Assembly: GCF_030548295.1 (NCBI RefSeq)
Contig: NZ_JAUOSB010000001.1
Location: 248,001 to 312,000, forward strand
Source of the DNA: Wenyingzhuangia sp. 2_MG-2023
GTDB lineage: Bacteria; Bacteroidota; Bacteroidia; Flavobacteriales; Flavobacteriaceae
Length of the DNA stretch: 64,000 bases
Direction: 5' to 3'
The translations under genes were made by a program, and so were the position numbers. The notes below the pieces were generated by a model that saw nothing but the letters and a program-made list of their open reading frames with translations, was not told where the DNA came from and searched no databases. Positions within the stretch are counted from its first letter, which is position 1. Each line of letters begins with the position of its first letter. Positions 26,946 to 35,723 of this stretch are shown here, one piece after another.

Positions 26946-28313
26946 ATGGACATAAAAATAATTGAAAATTATTTCAAAAACATAGCATTACTCATCCTCT
27001 TAACAACAGTTTTTACTGCTTGTCAAGATGAAATAGAGGTTGAGTCCAAGTTTTCTGAATCGGCAGCAGTTCGTATTACTAACAACGAAACAGAAATTAA
27101 AGAATTATTAAAGTCATCACCAGAAGGTTGGAAAACAACTTATTTTACAGACAATGAATTGTTAGGAGGTTACACTTTTCTTTTCGATTTTGAGGATGAT
27201 AAAAACGTAAGAATGACTTCAGATTTTGATGATGATTTTACCGTAGCTACTAGTGAATACCAAATTGTATATGGGTCTACCTCCAAACTCTCCTTTGCTA
27301 CCAGAAACGAAATTCACAAATTATCAGACTCGGACAATTTTCCTACGGGAGATTTAAGAGGTGAAGGTTACAAAGGAGATTTTGAATTTTTATACTACGG
27401 ACAAGAAGGTGATGATCTTATTTTTAGAACCAACAGAGACTTTATAGAATTGCGATTTACCAAAGCCACCGTAGATGATTGGACAGAAATTGAAGAAAGT
27501 AAAATAATGCGCGAAAAATTAGTTTCCGATGCTACAACTTCTGTTTACAAATCTTTAGCTATTTCTGATGGAACTACAGAAACAAGATACGACTTGTCTT
27601 ACAACACCGCTACTTTGTTTGCCAATGCCAAAAGATTGAATGAAGAAGGTAAATTTTCTGAATTGAATTTTGGTGTAGCTGGAACAAAAGAAGGATTGAT
27701 TGCAGATCCTGCTATTGAAACGAATGGAGTTTCATTTAAAGATTTTGTATTTGATTCTGATTTGTCTCAATTTGTAGCAACCGTAGATGGTCAAACTGCA
27801 TCTATTGGTTTTTTTGACGAACCTGCGTTTCTTACGGATGACGTAGCTGATATTGGTGTAGATTTAGGAACATTTGTATATGCTTTAAGTGAAGGAAACA
27901 ATGCGCTGACATCTCCTGGATTTGATGCTTTAATTGATCAAATTGAAACAAACGCTGGTACTAGGTTTCCTTTTGAAACACTAGCTCTTTTTTCCTCACC
28001 TGATGGTTCAGATGTAGAACTACTCTTGCTAATGGGAGGGTATGGATTCCGTTATACCTTTACTTCTGAAATTAAGGATAATAAGTATTTTTTAACTTAT
28101 GTAGGACCTAGAGATGGTAATGGGGCTTTCTTAGAAGCAGCTGTTTTGCCATTTATAGAAATGTTTGCAGGACCAAATGGATTGTATTATACCAATGAAG
28201 GTTCTTTTAATGCTATAAAAGACGATGGAAGTGTAACCAGCTATTCAAATATTTCTGGTGCATTTGTAAGTGCCGATAGTCCAAACATAAGATTTTACGG
28301 TTATTGGTTTTAA
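26946..28313 (+). CDS. DUF4302 family surface lipoprotein
   Basis: A 455-residue lipoprotein (C26 in VFTAC). The N-terminal part ESAAVRITNNETEIKELLKSSPEGWKTTYF and the following beta-rich region match what I know of DUF4302 proteins, which occur next to SusC/SusD and zinc metallohydrolase lipoproteins. It is probably an accessory substrate-binding protein. It is the last gene of the operon, and two hairpins follow. No catalytic motif is seen. The function of the family is not known to me. Confidence 0.85.
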   Translation: MDIKIIENYFKNIALLILLTTVFTACQDEIEVESKFSESAAVRITNNETEIKELLKSSPEGWKTTYFTDNELLGGYTFLFDFEDDKNVRMTSDFDDDFTVATSEYQIVYGSTSKLSFATRNEIHKLSDSDNFPTGDLRGEGYKGDFEFLYYGQEGDDLIFRTNRDFIELRFTKATVDDWTEIEESKIMREKLVSDATTSVYKSLAISDGTTETRYDLSYNTATLFANAKRLNEEGKFSELNFGVAGTKEGLIADPAIETNGVSFKDFVFDSDLSQFVATVDGQTASIGFFDEPAFLTDDVADIGVDLGTFVYALSEGNNALTSPGFDALIDQIETNAGTRFPFETLALFSSPDGSDVELLLLMGGYGFRYTFTSEIKDNKYFLTYVGPRDGNGAFLEAAVLPFIEMFAGPNGLYYTNEGSFNAIKDDGSVTSYSNISGAFVSADSPNIRFYGYWF

Positions 28314-28430
28314 CATTTAAACACTTATGCTCAACTTTAAAAAAATACCCTATTGATTTTTAATGCTGTAAAAATTAGCCATTTTTATAATAAGTTTATT
28401 TTATGTTTTATTTATATTGAAAACCAAGGG

Positions 28431-28463
28431 AGCTAGCTGTAGTATTTATAGCTACAGCTAGCT
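28431..28463 (+). other. Strong hairpin after the DUF4302 gene
   Basis: AGCTAGCTGTAG (28431-28442) pairs exactly with CTACAGCTAGCT (28452-28463) over a 9-base loop. There is no T run, so it may stabilise the 3' end rather than terminate; the true terminator follows. Confidence 0.6.
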
Positions 28464-28476
28464 ATTAAAGAAGCAT

Positions 28477-28516
28477 TAAAAAACCGATTTAGAATTAATT
28501 CTAAATCGGTTTTTTA
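28477..28516. terminator. Bidirectional terminator after the Sus-type operon
   Basis: A perfect palindrome: AAAAAACCGATTTAGAATT (28478-28496) and its complement (28497-28515), with T and A runs at both ends. It serves the plus-strand operon and the converging beta-barrel gene. Confidence 0.88.
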
Positions 28517-28537
28517 GCTAAAATTCTTTTACACTAC

Positions 28538-29089
28538 TTACAATGTAATTCCAACAAATGCTTGAAACAATGTATTAAATTCATCCGAATCTTTATAAGC
28601 ACTGCTCAACCCATAATAATACCTAAGTCCTATTGTTACTCCTGGATTGATAGCAAAACCTACACCTCCGTTAATTCCCCAATCAAAAGTATTAGGCTCA
28701 GATGTTTTGGTAGAAGTACCAATTATAAAATCAGTTTCTTCCTTTTTACTAATCGTTACACCTACTTGTGGACCTAACTCAACATATAAAGGTTTTAAAA
28801 TATATGCTTTAAACATCAAAGGGATTTGTATGTAATCTAGCTTTATTTTTTGATTGTCACCATCTTTAAACCCTAACTGAGAATATATTAGCTCTGGTTG
28901 AAAAGAAACATTGTTGTTAATTTGGTGTTCACCATAAACCCCTACATGGAATCCATTTCTATTGTCTACATCTCCACTTCTTAACGAACTTAAATTGTAA
29001 CCCGCTTTGATTCCAAAATAGGAATTGTTTTCTTGTGCAAAAACAATGGCAGAAAATAACGTAGCAATTACTAAAAATTTGATCTTCAT
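28538..29089 (-). CDS. Porin-family outer-membrane beta-barrel protein (PorT-like fold)
   Basis: A 183-residue protein with a clear signal peptide (MKIKFLVIATLFSAIVFAQ) and beta-strands in the style of the small outer-membrane barrel family: GIKAGYNLSSLRSG, FHVGVYGEHQINNNVSFQPELIY, INGGVGFAINPGVTIGLRYYYGL. It ends FVGITL. It is monocistronic and shares a terminator with the converging Sus-type operon. The general family is clear; no ligand or role can be named. Confidence 0.82.
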   Translation of the reverse strand: MKIKFLVIATLFSAIVFAQENNSYFGIKAGYNLSSLRSGDVDNRNGFHVGVYGEHQINNNVSFQPELIYSQLGFKDGDNQKIKLDYIQIPLMFKAYILKPLYVELGPQVGVTISKKEETDFIIGTSTKTSEPNTFDWGINGGVGFAINPGVTIGLRYYYGLSSAYKDSDEFNTLFQAFVGITL

Positions 29090-29146
29090 AATTTTTGTTT
29101 TTCAATTTATGTATTTATAATACACAAAAAATTGAACAAAACAAAA

Positions 29147-30556
29147 TTATTTAGAAATTGGCACCACAATATTCACCGTGGTTCCCTTACCATCTTCTGA
29201 TGTAATCAACAACTCACCATCTATATAATTCACACGTTCTCTCATAAATCTTAACCCATTTCCTGTTCCTTTGTATTTGTGAGTGTCCTTGGTATCAAAC
29301 CCTACACCATCATCTTCTACCCTAATTTTTAAATAGGAATCTGTATGGTACAACGTGATTAAAATATACTCAGACATTGAATATTTTAAAGCATTGTTTA
29401 CAGCTTCTTGCACCACTCTGTAGATATTTACTTCTACATTGTTATCCAATCGTTTGTCAAATTCAGAAACATTTTCATACAATACTTTGTGACCTGTAAA
29501 ATTCCCAACCATGTTGCTCATTTTACGTATGGCAGAAGCCACTCCATGATCCGTTAATTCTGGTGGAGCCAAACTAAAAGTTACTGCTCTCACATCTTTA
29601 ATCAACTGTCCAAAAACTTCTTTTAGTGATGAAAGACTTTCTTCTGCTTTTATTTTGTTGGTAAAATCTATACCATCAATATTAAAACGCAATGCTGTCA
29701 ACATTTGCCCAATTCCGTCATGTATATCTTTGGCAATACGTTTTCGTTCATCTTCTTGAGCCGTCATAATTTGCTGAGACAAATCTTTTTGTGACTGTAC
29801 TTCTGCAACAAACTTATTTCTGTTTACCCGTTGCATTTCCATACCCGCATGTTTTCGCTTGGTAATGTCATGACAAACAATCAACCTACGTTTAGAATTT
29901 TTAAGATTGTCCATATTGATGATTGACATTTCCATCCAAAAAATTTCGCCTTCATGATTGGTCAACCTCAACTCTTTATTCACCAACTCACCCTCCGCAC
30001 TATTCAACACCTTTCTAATTCTATGGTGCTGATTGTGTTTGTATGTAAGTACTTCTTCAAATTTCCTAAAGGTCAAATCTTCTTTATGACCTAAATATTG
30101 CTCAAATTTTTTACTGATATACGCAATTCTATTCTCATCTGTAATTGTTGCGTACAAAACAGCATTGTTTACCGCAAAGTTCAATTCTCTAAAACGCAAT
30201 AATGTATTTTCTCTAGACGATAAAGGTCTGTCTGAATTATGGATGTTGTTTTTTATAGCTAACAAATCCGTAATCAAATCTAAATACGTGATATAGGTTG
30301 GTCGAATCAATTTGAATAAAATATAACCCAAATATCCCAACACAAATGTAGAAATCAATCCTAAATACAATTTTAGGTTGTCAATATCATCTTGTGTCAT
30401 TAAGACCGTATTCTCATCAGAAAGTTGATTTTGAATTGCGTAACTCATTACAATGACAATCGCAAACAACAGAAAAAAAGCTCCTGATATTTTAGACCTC
30501 CTTTTTTGTAAAAGTGACCGTTCCCTATCTGATAAATACGTATCTAATAATCCCAT
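29147..30556 (-). CDS. PAS-containing sensor histidine kinase (NarL/HisKA_3 class)
   Basis: A membrane kinase of 469 residues. Two membrane spans (about 26-41 and 65-83) bracket a short periplasmic loop. A PAS domain follows (about 125-235: NNAVLYATITDENRIAYISKKFEQYLG, then EIFWMEMSIINMD). The HisKA_3 site has H279 in ERKRIAKDIHDGIGQ. The ATPase domain shows VVQEAVNNALKYS, EDDGVGFD and GTGNGLRFMRERV. It would phosphorylate the NarL-type response regulator encoded divergently 0.8 kb away. It starts 3 bp after the DUF4202 gene, so they form one operon. The signal sensed is unknown. Confidence 0.93.
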   Translation of the reverse strand: MGLLDTYLSDRERSLLQKRRSKISGAFFLLFAIVIVMSYAIQNQLSDENTVLMTQDDIDNLKLYLGLISTFVLGYLGYILFKLIRPTYITYLDLITDLLAIKNNIHNSDRPLSSRENTLLRFRELNFAVNNAVLYATITDENRIAYISKKFEQYLGHKEDLTFRKFEEVLTYKHNQHHRIRKVLNSAEGELVNKELRLTNHEGEIFWMEMSIINMDNLKNSKRRLIVCHDITKRKHAGMEMQRVNRNKFVAEVQSQKDLSQQIMTAQEDERKRIAKDIHDGIGQMLTALRFNIDGIDFTNKIKAEESLSSLKEVFGQLIKDVRAVTFSLAPPELTDHGVASAIRKMSNMVGNFTGHKVLYENVSEFDKRLDNNVEVNIYRVVQEAVNNALKYSMSEYILITLYHTDSYLKIRVEDDGVGFDTKDTHKYKGTGNGLRFMRERVNYIDGELLITSEDGKGTTVNIVVPISK

Positions 30557-30559
30557 AAT

Positions 30560-31135
30560 TTAAGCCAATGCTTTTTGAACCAGTGCCAATCCAGAGTCTG
30601 AAAATGGCAATTTCAACGCAGCTTCGTGTCCTTTATCAGACATTTTACCCCACGTTTTTTGAACAATATCAATTATTTTTTCATCGCTATGCTTGGTTGC
30701 AAAGTCATCAAAGTAGAATTCTAAAAACACCAAACAAATTACATCTTCTAAAGCTTGAGTCAATTCATTCTTTTTTAATTGTTTTTTTAACAACATAAAT
30801 TTCACCTCATCAATCAAGTCTTGCTCGTAACCTACTTCTTTTAATATTTCTTCTGCTTTTTGAGAATGCATTTTTTTCAATTCATTTCTCCAAGTTATAT
30901 AACCAACTTTATCCATAGGATAAGTACTCCTTGGAATTTCCCATCTACAAATATGTTGACATCTAACAGCCAACTTTAAAGACTCTGGAGCATCTGGCAT
31001 AAAATCTTCTAATTTTTTGCTCATTCTTACCCCGTAGATATATTCTTTTGAATAAGTTATATCCCCAACTATTTCTTGGTTTGTATCTTTTTTATTTGCC
31101 TCATCTATCAATAAAATTGCTTCGTCGTATTTCAT
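30560..31135 (-). CDS. DUF4202 family protein
   Basis: A 191-residue soluble protein. I start it at the ATG at 31135 (MKYDEAILLIDEANKKD), since family members begin there; seven open upstream codons are unlike the family. Conserved blocks are present: ARCQHICRWEIPRSTYPMDKVGYITWR (about 70-95 region), LEDVICLVFLEFYFDDFATKHSD and TWGKMSDKGHEAAL. The H/E-rich helices suggest a metal-binding, HD-like helical fold, but no activity is known to me. It lies directly before the histidine kinase and divergent from its response regulator, which hints that it belongs to the same signalling system. Confidence 0.88.
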   Translation of the reverse strand: MKYDEAILLIDEANKKDTNQEIVGDITYSKEYIYGVRMSKKLEDFMPDAPESLKLAVRCQHICRWEIPRSTYPMDKVGYITWRNELKKMHSQKAEEILKEVGYEQDLIDEVKFMLLKKQLKKNELTQALEDVICLVFLEFYFDDFATKHSDEKIIDIVQKTWGKMSDKGHEAALKLPFSDSGLALVQKALA

Positions 31136-31218
31136 GTAAATTAATTTATAATACAAAGTTCGTTAAAAAGGTTAAATATATTTACCCCAAAAGCGCAGAA
31201 TAATCTCTGACTGAAAAA

Positions 31219-31268
31219 TTACGTAGATTTTCTTATGAATTTACGTAATTTCGTTGTAATTTTACGTA
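31219..31268 (+). promoter_or_regulatory. Three phased TTACGTA operator repeats
   Basis: TTACGTA occurs at 31219-31225, 31241-31247 and 31262-31268. The spacings are 22 and 21 bases, two DNA turns, and each copy has a similar surrounding AATT...TTTC context. TACGTA is a palindrome. The sites lie between the kinase operon and the response regulator gene, so they are candidate binding sites for that regulator. Confidence 0.6.
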
Positions 31269-31312
31269 TAATTTCATTAAGTACCCTATTTTTCCTAAAT
31301 TCATAAAAACCA

Positions 31313-31969
31313 ATGAGTCAAATTAACATTTTATTAGTTGATGATCACCTATTAGTAAGAAATGGACTGCGATCTTTGTTAGAAAGCGAACCCAACTTTA
31401 CTGTTGTGGGGGAAGGAACTAATGGACAAGAAGGTGTTGATTTTACTTTGGAATTGAAACCAGACATCTTAATTATTGATGTTCGCATGCCTATTATGAA
31501 TGGTATTGATGCCGTAGCCCAACTTTCAAAATTGGGAACCTCTACAAGGTCTATCATTTTATCAATGCACGATTCTGAGGAATATATCTTAAAAGCAATT
31601 TCTGCAGGAGCAAGTGGTTATTTGTTAAAAGACACAAATAAAGATGAATTTGTAAAAGCAATTACCAACGTTTACAATGGTGGTAAGTATTTTAGTGGAG
31701 ACACTACTGATGCTATTGTAAAAAGTTTGATCAACGGAACAACTCCTCAAAGAACAGTTGCCAACAGTTACAACGACACTTCTAAATTGACTAAAAAAGA
31801 ATCTGAAATTTTAGAATTCATTTTAAATGGGTTTACCAATTTAGAAATTGCAGAAAAATTAGGAAAGAGCAAACGAACTATTGAAACACACCGTTTCAAC
31901 CTAATGAAGAAACTAGATGTTAAAAATTTAGTGGAACTTTCTAAAAAAGCTCAAGAATTAGGCTTTTAA
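31313..31969 (+). CDS. NarL/LuxR-type response regulator
   Basis: A 218-residue two-domain regulator. The receiver has D10-D11 and the phospho-acceptor D56 in ILIIDVRMPIMNG, with the conserved lysine in GYLLKDTNKDE. The LuxR-type HTH is LTKKESEILEFILNGFTNLEIAEKLGKSKRTIETHR (near 160-195), ending with the DNA-contact helix and a dimerisation helix. The likely partner is the HisKA_3 kinase encoded divergently. The three phased TTACGTA sites sit 45-94 bp before its ATG, so autoregulation is likely. Confidence 0.94.
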   Translation: MSQINILLVDDHLLVRNGLRSLLESEPNFTVVGEGTNGQEGVDFTLELKPDILIIDVRMPIMNGIDAVAQLSKLGTSTRSIILSMHDSEEYILKAISAGASGYLLKDTNKDEFVKAITNVYNGGKYFSGDTTDAIVKSLINGTTPQRTVANSYNDTSKLTKKESEILEFILNGFTNLEIAEKLGKSKRTIETHRFNLMKKLDVKNLVELSKKAQELGF

Positions 31970-32032
31970 TTTACGAATACCTTAATTCTAACCTGTATTT
32001 TTTAATAACTTTAGCAGATAAAGAAATTTGCT

Positions 32033-33565
32033 ATGTTAGAAAAAGTATATGCTGCTGCCTTTTTAGGTGTGGACGCAACCCTTATTACCATTGAAGTAAA
32101 TATTGACAAAGGTATTGGATACCATCTTGTGGGTTTGCCAGACAATGCCGTAAAAGAAAGCAACTTTAGAATTCACGCAGCTCTTAAAAATAATCAACTT
32201 CATTTTCCAGGTAAAAAAATAACCATAAACATGGCTCCGGCTGACATGCGTAAAGAAGGAACCGCTTATGACTTATCTTTAGCCGTTGGAATTTTAGCTG
32301 CATCCAATCAGGTAAATTCCCAAAAGTTAAAGGAATATATTATTATGGGAGAACTTTCTTTGGACGGAAGTTTACAGCCCCTAAAAGGAGTTTTACCTAT
32401 TGCTATAGAAGCTAAAAAACAAGGATTTAAAGGAATTATTCTCCCTACCAAAAACGCCAAAGAAGCGGCATTAATAGATGACTTTGAAGTTTATGGACTA
32501 GAAAATTTATCTGATGTAATAGATTTTTTAGACGACAACAAAAAATTTACTCCTCTAATTTTTGATACTCAAAAATATTTAAACGAAATAGATGATAAAT
32601 TTTCGTTCGATTTTATGGATGTTAAAGGGCAAGAATCTGTAAAACGTGCTTTGGAAATTGCAGCTTCTGGAGGTCATAATATTTTATTAATTGGTCCACC
32701 TGGTTCCGGAAAGACTATGTTGGCAAAACGTCTCCCAAGTATTTTACCTTCCATGTCTCTGAACGAAGCCATTGAAACTACTAAAATTCACTCCGTTGCA
32801 GGAAATACTAAAAACAAGGAAGGTCTAATTTTAGAACGTCCATTTAGATCTCCTCATCACACTGTTTCTGATGTTGCACTGGTTGGTGGTGGACAGTATC
32901 CTCAACCTGGTGAAATTTCTCTAGCTCACAATGGAGTCTTGTTTTTAGACGAATTGCCTGAATTTAAAAGAAGTGTTTTAGAAGTTATGCGACAACCCTT
33001 AGAAGACCGGGAAGTAACCATTTCTAGAGCAAAATTCACGATTACTTATCCTAGTAGTTTTATGCTTATTGCAAGTATGAATCCATCGCCAAGTGGTGAT
33101 TTTATGAACGATCAAAACAAAATCCAATCTTCTTCATTAGAGGTAAAAAAATATTTGAATAAAATTTCAGGCCCGTTGTTAGATAGAATTGATTTACATA
33201 TTGAAGTGAACCCTGTTCCGTTTGACAAATTGAGTAATGAAATTCCAGCAGAAACTAGCAAATCTATCAAACTACGTGTGCAAAAAGCTAGAGACTTACA
33301 AACAAAAAGATTTGACGAATACAACATACATTACAATGCACAAATGGATGTAAAGCACATTAAAAAATACTGCAAATTAAACCAAGACACCAAAGCTTTG
33401 CTTAAAAAAGCAATGGAATCTTTAAACCTATCCGCCAGAGCTTACGATAGAATTTTAAAAGTTAGCAGAACTATTGCAGATTTAGAAGCTTCTCAAAACA
33501 TTGAATCTCATCATATTGCAGAAGCTATTCAATACCGTAGCTTAGATAGAGAACACTGGGTTTGA
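32033..33565 (+). CDS. YifB/ComM family AAA+ ATPase (Mg-chelatase-like)
   Basis: A 510-residue protein of the YifB/ComM family. It has an N-terminal domain similar to Lon-type S5 folds (about 1-170), the ATPase core with Walker A GPPGSGKT in ILLIGPPGSGKTML, Walker B VLFLDELPEF, and the C-terminal Mg-chelatase-related domain (LSARAYDRILKVSRTIADLE). In Haemophilus and Vibrio the ComM homologue is a branch-migrating helicase for natural transformation; in Bacteroidota the role is less clear. Length is normal. It is monocistronic and converges on the EamA gene with 2 bp between stops. Confidence 0.95.
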   Translation: MLEKVYAAAFLGVDATLITIEVNIDKGIGYHLVGLPDNAVKESNFRIHAALKNNQLHFPGKKITINMAPADMRKEGTAYDLSLAVGILAASNQVNSQKLKEYIIMGELSLDGSLQPLKGVLPIAIEAKKQGFKGIILPTKNAKEAALIDDFEVYGLENLSDVIDFLDDNKKFTPLIFDTQKYLNEIDDKFSFDFMDVKGQESVKRALEIAASGGHNILLIGPPGSGKTMLAKRLPSILPSMSLNEAIETTKIHSVAGNTKNKEGLILERPFRSPHHTVSDVALVGGGQYPQPGEISLAHNGVLFLDELPEFKRSVLEVMRQPLEDREVTISRAKFTITYPSSFMLIASMNPSPSGDFMNDQNKIQSSSLEVKKYLNKISGPLLDRIDLHIEVNPVPFDKLSNEIPAETSKSIKLRVQKARDLQTKRFDEYNIHYNAQMDVKHIKKYCKLNQDTKALLKKAMESLNLSARAYDRILKVSRTIADLEASQNIESHHIAEAIQYRSLDREHWV

Positions 33566-33567
33566 TA

Positions 33568-34407
33568 TTAACTTTTTCTTTTTAAATAAACATTATAAAC
33601 CAAACCAAACATAATTAACAACACACCTAAAAGAGTCCATAAATTATAGGTTTCTCCAAACCAAAAAGCACCAATCAAAATCATAAAAACTACTTCTAGG
33701 TATTTTAAAGGAGCAATTACATTTGTTTCGTATGATTGAACAGCTTTTGTTAAATACAATTGCCCTATATATCCAAAAAAACCTAAGCTTAACAATAGTA
33801 GCCATTCTATAAAGTTTGGATGCCTCCAATGATTGATAGACATCAACCCTCCAAAAACAAATGCCATCACCATAAAATAATTAATAATAACTAATGGATG
33901 TTCCGAGTTTCCAATTTTACGGATTAAAACAAAAATTAAACCTAAAGAAACAGCTGATAACATTACAAAAATTAAACCTAAAGAATTTACATCTACTCCA
34001 AAACCTTTGATAATTAAAACACCAGCAAATGCAATTAAAAACAAGAACCATTGCATAGGCTTTATTTTTTCTTTCAGAAAAATAAAGGCAAAAATTGCAG
34101 CAAAAATAGGAGATGTATATCTTAAAGAAACTGCAGTACCTAAAGCCAAATAATTTAGAGATTGAAAAAAACAAGTTAGAGAAATAACTCCGGCTAAACC
34201 TCTAAGAAATAGCAATTTTTTATGATTCCCAAGAAAAGAAACTTTGGCTTTTATGATTAATGGAATGGTAAAAAACAAAGTTCCTACAGATCTAAAGAAA
34301 ACAATTTGGTAGGCACTAAAATCATTTAAATATTTAACCACTGCATTCATAAATGAAAACGCAATAACACTAAATATCATATAAAAAATGGCTTTTGAGC
34401 TTTTCAT
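33568..34407 (-). CDS. EamA/DMT family transporter
   Basis: A 279-residue membrane protein with about ten hydrophobic helices in two EamA repeats (first half from MIFSVIAFSFMNAVVKY, second from LISINHWRHPNFIEWLLLLSLGF region). Conserved glycine/proline pieces such as LKYLEVVFMILIGAFWFGE are typical. Members export or import small metabolites; no substrate can be assigned. It converges on yifB with only 2 bp between stops, so the two share a termination zone. It appears to be a single-gene unit. Confidence 0.9.
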   Translation of the reverse strand: MKSSKAIFYMIFSVIAFSFMNAVVKYLNDFSAYQIVFFRSVGTLFFTIPLIIKAKVSFLGNHKKLLFLRGLAGVISLTCFFQSLNYLALGTAVSLRYTSPIFAAIFAFIFLKEKIKPMQWFLFLIAFAGVLIIKGFGVDVNSLGLIFVMLSAVSLGLIFVLIRKIGNSEHPLVIINYFMVMAFVFGGLMSINHWRHPNFIEWLLLLSLGFFGYIGQLYLTKAVQSYETNVIAPLKYLEVVFMILIGAFWFGETYNLWTLLGVLLIMFGLVYNVYLKRKS

Positions 34408-34627
34408 AAAAATGATTTTTTCGTTCTAACCTAACAGTCTATAAAATTACTATTAATAAATACTTTAGCCTCCAAATCAAAAAATAAATAATTGAATTTA
34501 AGTGAGTATTTACATAACACCATCAGTACTACCCTCAATTCACAAAAGACTCTTTGTAAAATTCATACTTGATAAGTTCATTCCTTTTTCTTAAATTAGA
34601 GAAGATACAACCTCAAAACATACTATT

Positions 34628-34888
34628 ATGCTTCCATTTAGAACAGAAATAAGAAATAGTCCCAAAAAACAAACCGTAAAAGTGTATATAAATGACACAA
34701 AATGCGATCAAGAATGCAAAGATTTACTAGAAAAAATTAGCGGTGTTGATTTTATAGAAATTCAAGAATCTATAAGTAGAAATCGGGTAGAAGAAAACTT
34801 GACCATTTTTATAAAAGACGATGCTGATGTTAATAGAGTATTGAAACTCATCGAAAATAAATTGGATGGGCATTTTGCTTTTGATTGA
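34628..34888 (+). CDS. Small protein with CxxxC, possible ferredoxin-like metal-binding fold
   Basis: An 86-residue soluble protein without a signal peptide. The order of predicted strands and helices (VKVYIND, CKDLLEKISG, VDFIEIQE, NLTIFIKDD, VNRVLKLIENKL) fits a beta-alpha-beta-beta-alpha layout like heavy-metal-associated domains. C26 and C30 form KCDQEC, which is CxxxC rather than the CxxC of true HMA domains. I do not recognise a family. It lies 74 bp before a run of four lipoprotein genes, one of them SCO1-like, so a metal link is possible but is inference. Confidence 0.6.
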   Translation: MLPFRTEIRNSPKKQTVKVYINDTKCDQECKDLLEKISGVDFIEIQESISRNRVEENLTIFIKDDADVNRVLKLIENKLDGHFAFD

Positions 34889-34902
34889 ATTAACAACTAG
34901 TA

Positions 34903-34962
34903 GGTAGGGTAAACGATACCTTTCTTGTTTTAATTATACAAACACATACTTAAAACAAGAAA
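34903..34962 (+). promoter_or_regulatory. Leader/promoter copy A, shared with the EF-hand gene
   Basis: From GGTAGGG to the ATG this leader matches the one at 37082-37138 at about 44 of 55 aligned positions. Shared words are GGTAGGG, TTTC-TGTTTTA and the stretch around AAACACATA. The match covers the expected promoter and 5' leader, so both genes probably answer to one sigma factor or regulator. Confidence 0.6.
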
Positions 34963-35721
34963 ATGAAAACAAATATCAAATTAGGCCTTACTGCACTATC
35001 CTTAATAATAGGATTTTCTTCATGTAGCAGCGAAAACAATATAGACAGTGACAATGTAGATACCGAAGAAACCGTAGTAACAGAAGTTCACAAAGCATTT
35101 GCTGAATTTAACGAAGAGGCAGTAACTGTTTACTTATCTAATGGAGGAACAGAATACACCATTGAAACTACAGGTTTACCAAATCATGAAACAGTATATT
35201 GGGGAGAAGACAGTGACTTGTACTTAGAAGAATCAGATGTAGAAACAACCCCTTCTATTATGACAAGTAACAACAATGCAGTGACCATTACTGTAGATGC
35301 AACACCAAACTTAACAGGTAATACCGTTTCTACAGAACTTAACACTATTGGAATAGCAGTAAGTGGTGTTTCTATTTTTAACGATCAAGAAGGGAATGGA
35401 GCCCTAGATGCTGCTGCAGGTAGTTTAGATTGGACTGGTGCACACATTGGACCTGGAGTATACCACTACCACTTAGAACCTAAAGCATTCTCTAACGATG
35501 ATGATGCCTTGGTGGGAATTTTACTTGATGGTGTTTTTATTTATGGTAGAAAGTGCAATGCTACAGGAACTTATCCCACAGATTTAGATGTGTCTGGCGG
35601 ACATACATCAACAACACAATATACAGAAGGTGAGCAAGAATACCACTACCACATCATAAACGAAATCTACTCTAATACAGGATCGTATATTGCTTTTACA
35701 GGACCTTTCCAAGGATATTAA
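34963..35721 (+). CDS. YHYH domain lipoprotein
   Basis: A 252-residue lipoprotein (C21 in IGFSSC). It carries two YHYH motifs, at 167-170 (GVYHYHLEPKAF) and 227-230 (EYHYHIINEIY), which define the YHYH protein family. The histidines make metal binding plausible, but I know of no proven activity. The acidic linker after C21 (DSDNVDTEE) and the beta-rich body suggest an extracytoplasmic protein. It is the first gene of a four-lipoprotein set, 2 bp before the YwqK-like gene, and has leader copy A. Confidence 0.88.
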   Translation: MKTNIKLGLTALSLIIGFSSCSSENNIDSDNVDTEETVVTEVHKAFAEFNEEAVTVYLSNGGTEYTIETTGLPNHETVYWGEDSDLYLEESDVETTPSIMTSNNNAVTITVDATPNLTGNTVSTELNTIGIAVSGVSIFNDQEGNGALDAAAGSLDWTGAHIGPGVYHYHLEPKAFSNDDDALVGILLDGVFIYGRKCNATGTYPTDLDVSGGHTSTTQYTEGEQEYHYHIINEIYSNTGSYIAFTGPFQGY

Positions 35722-35723
35722 AA

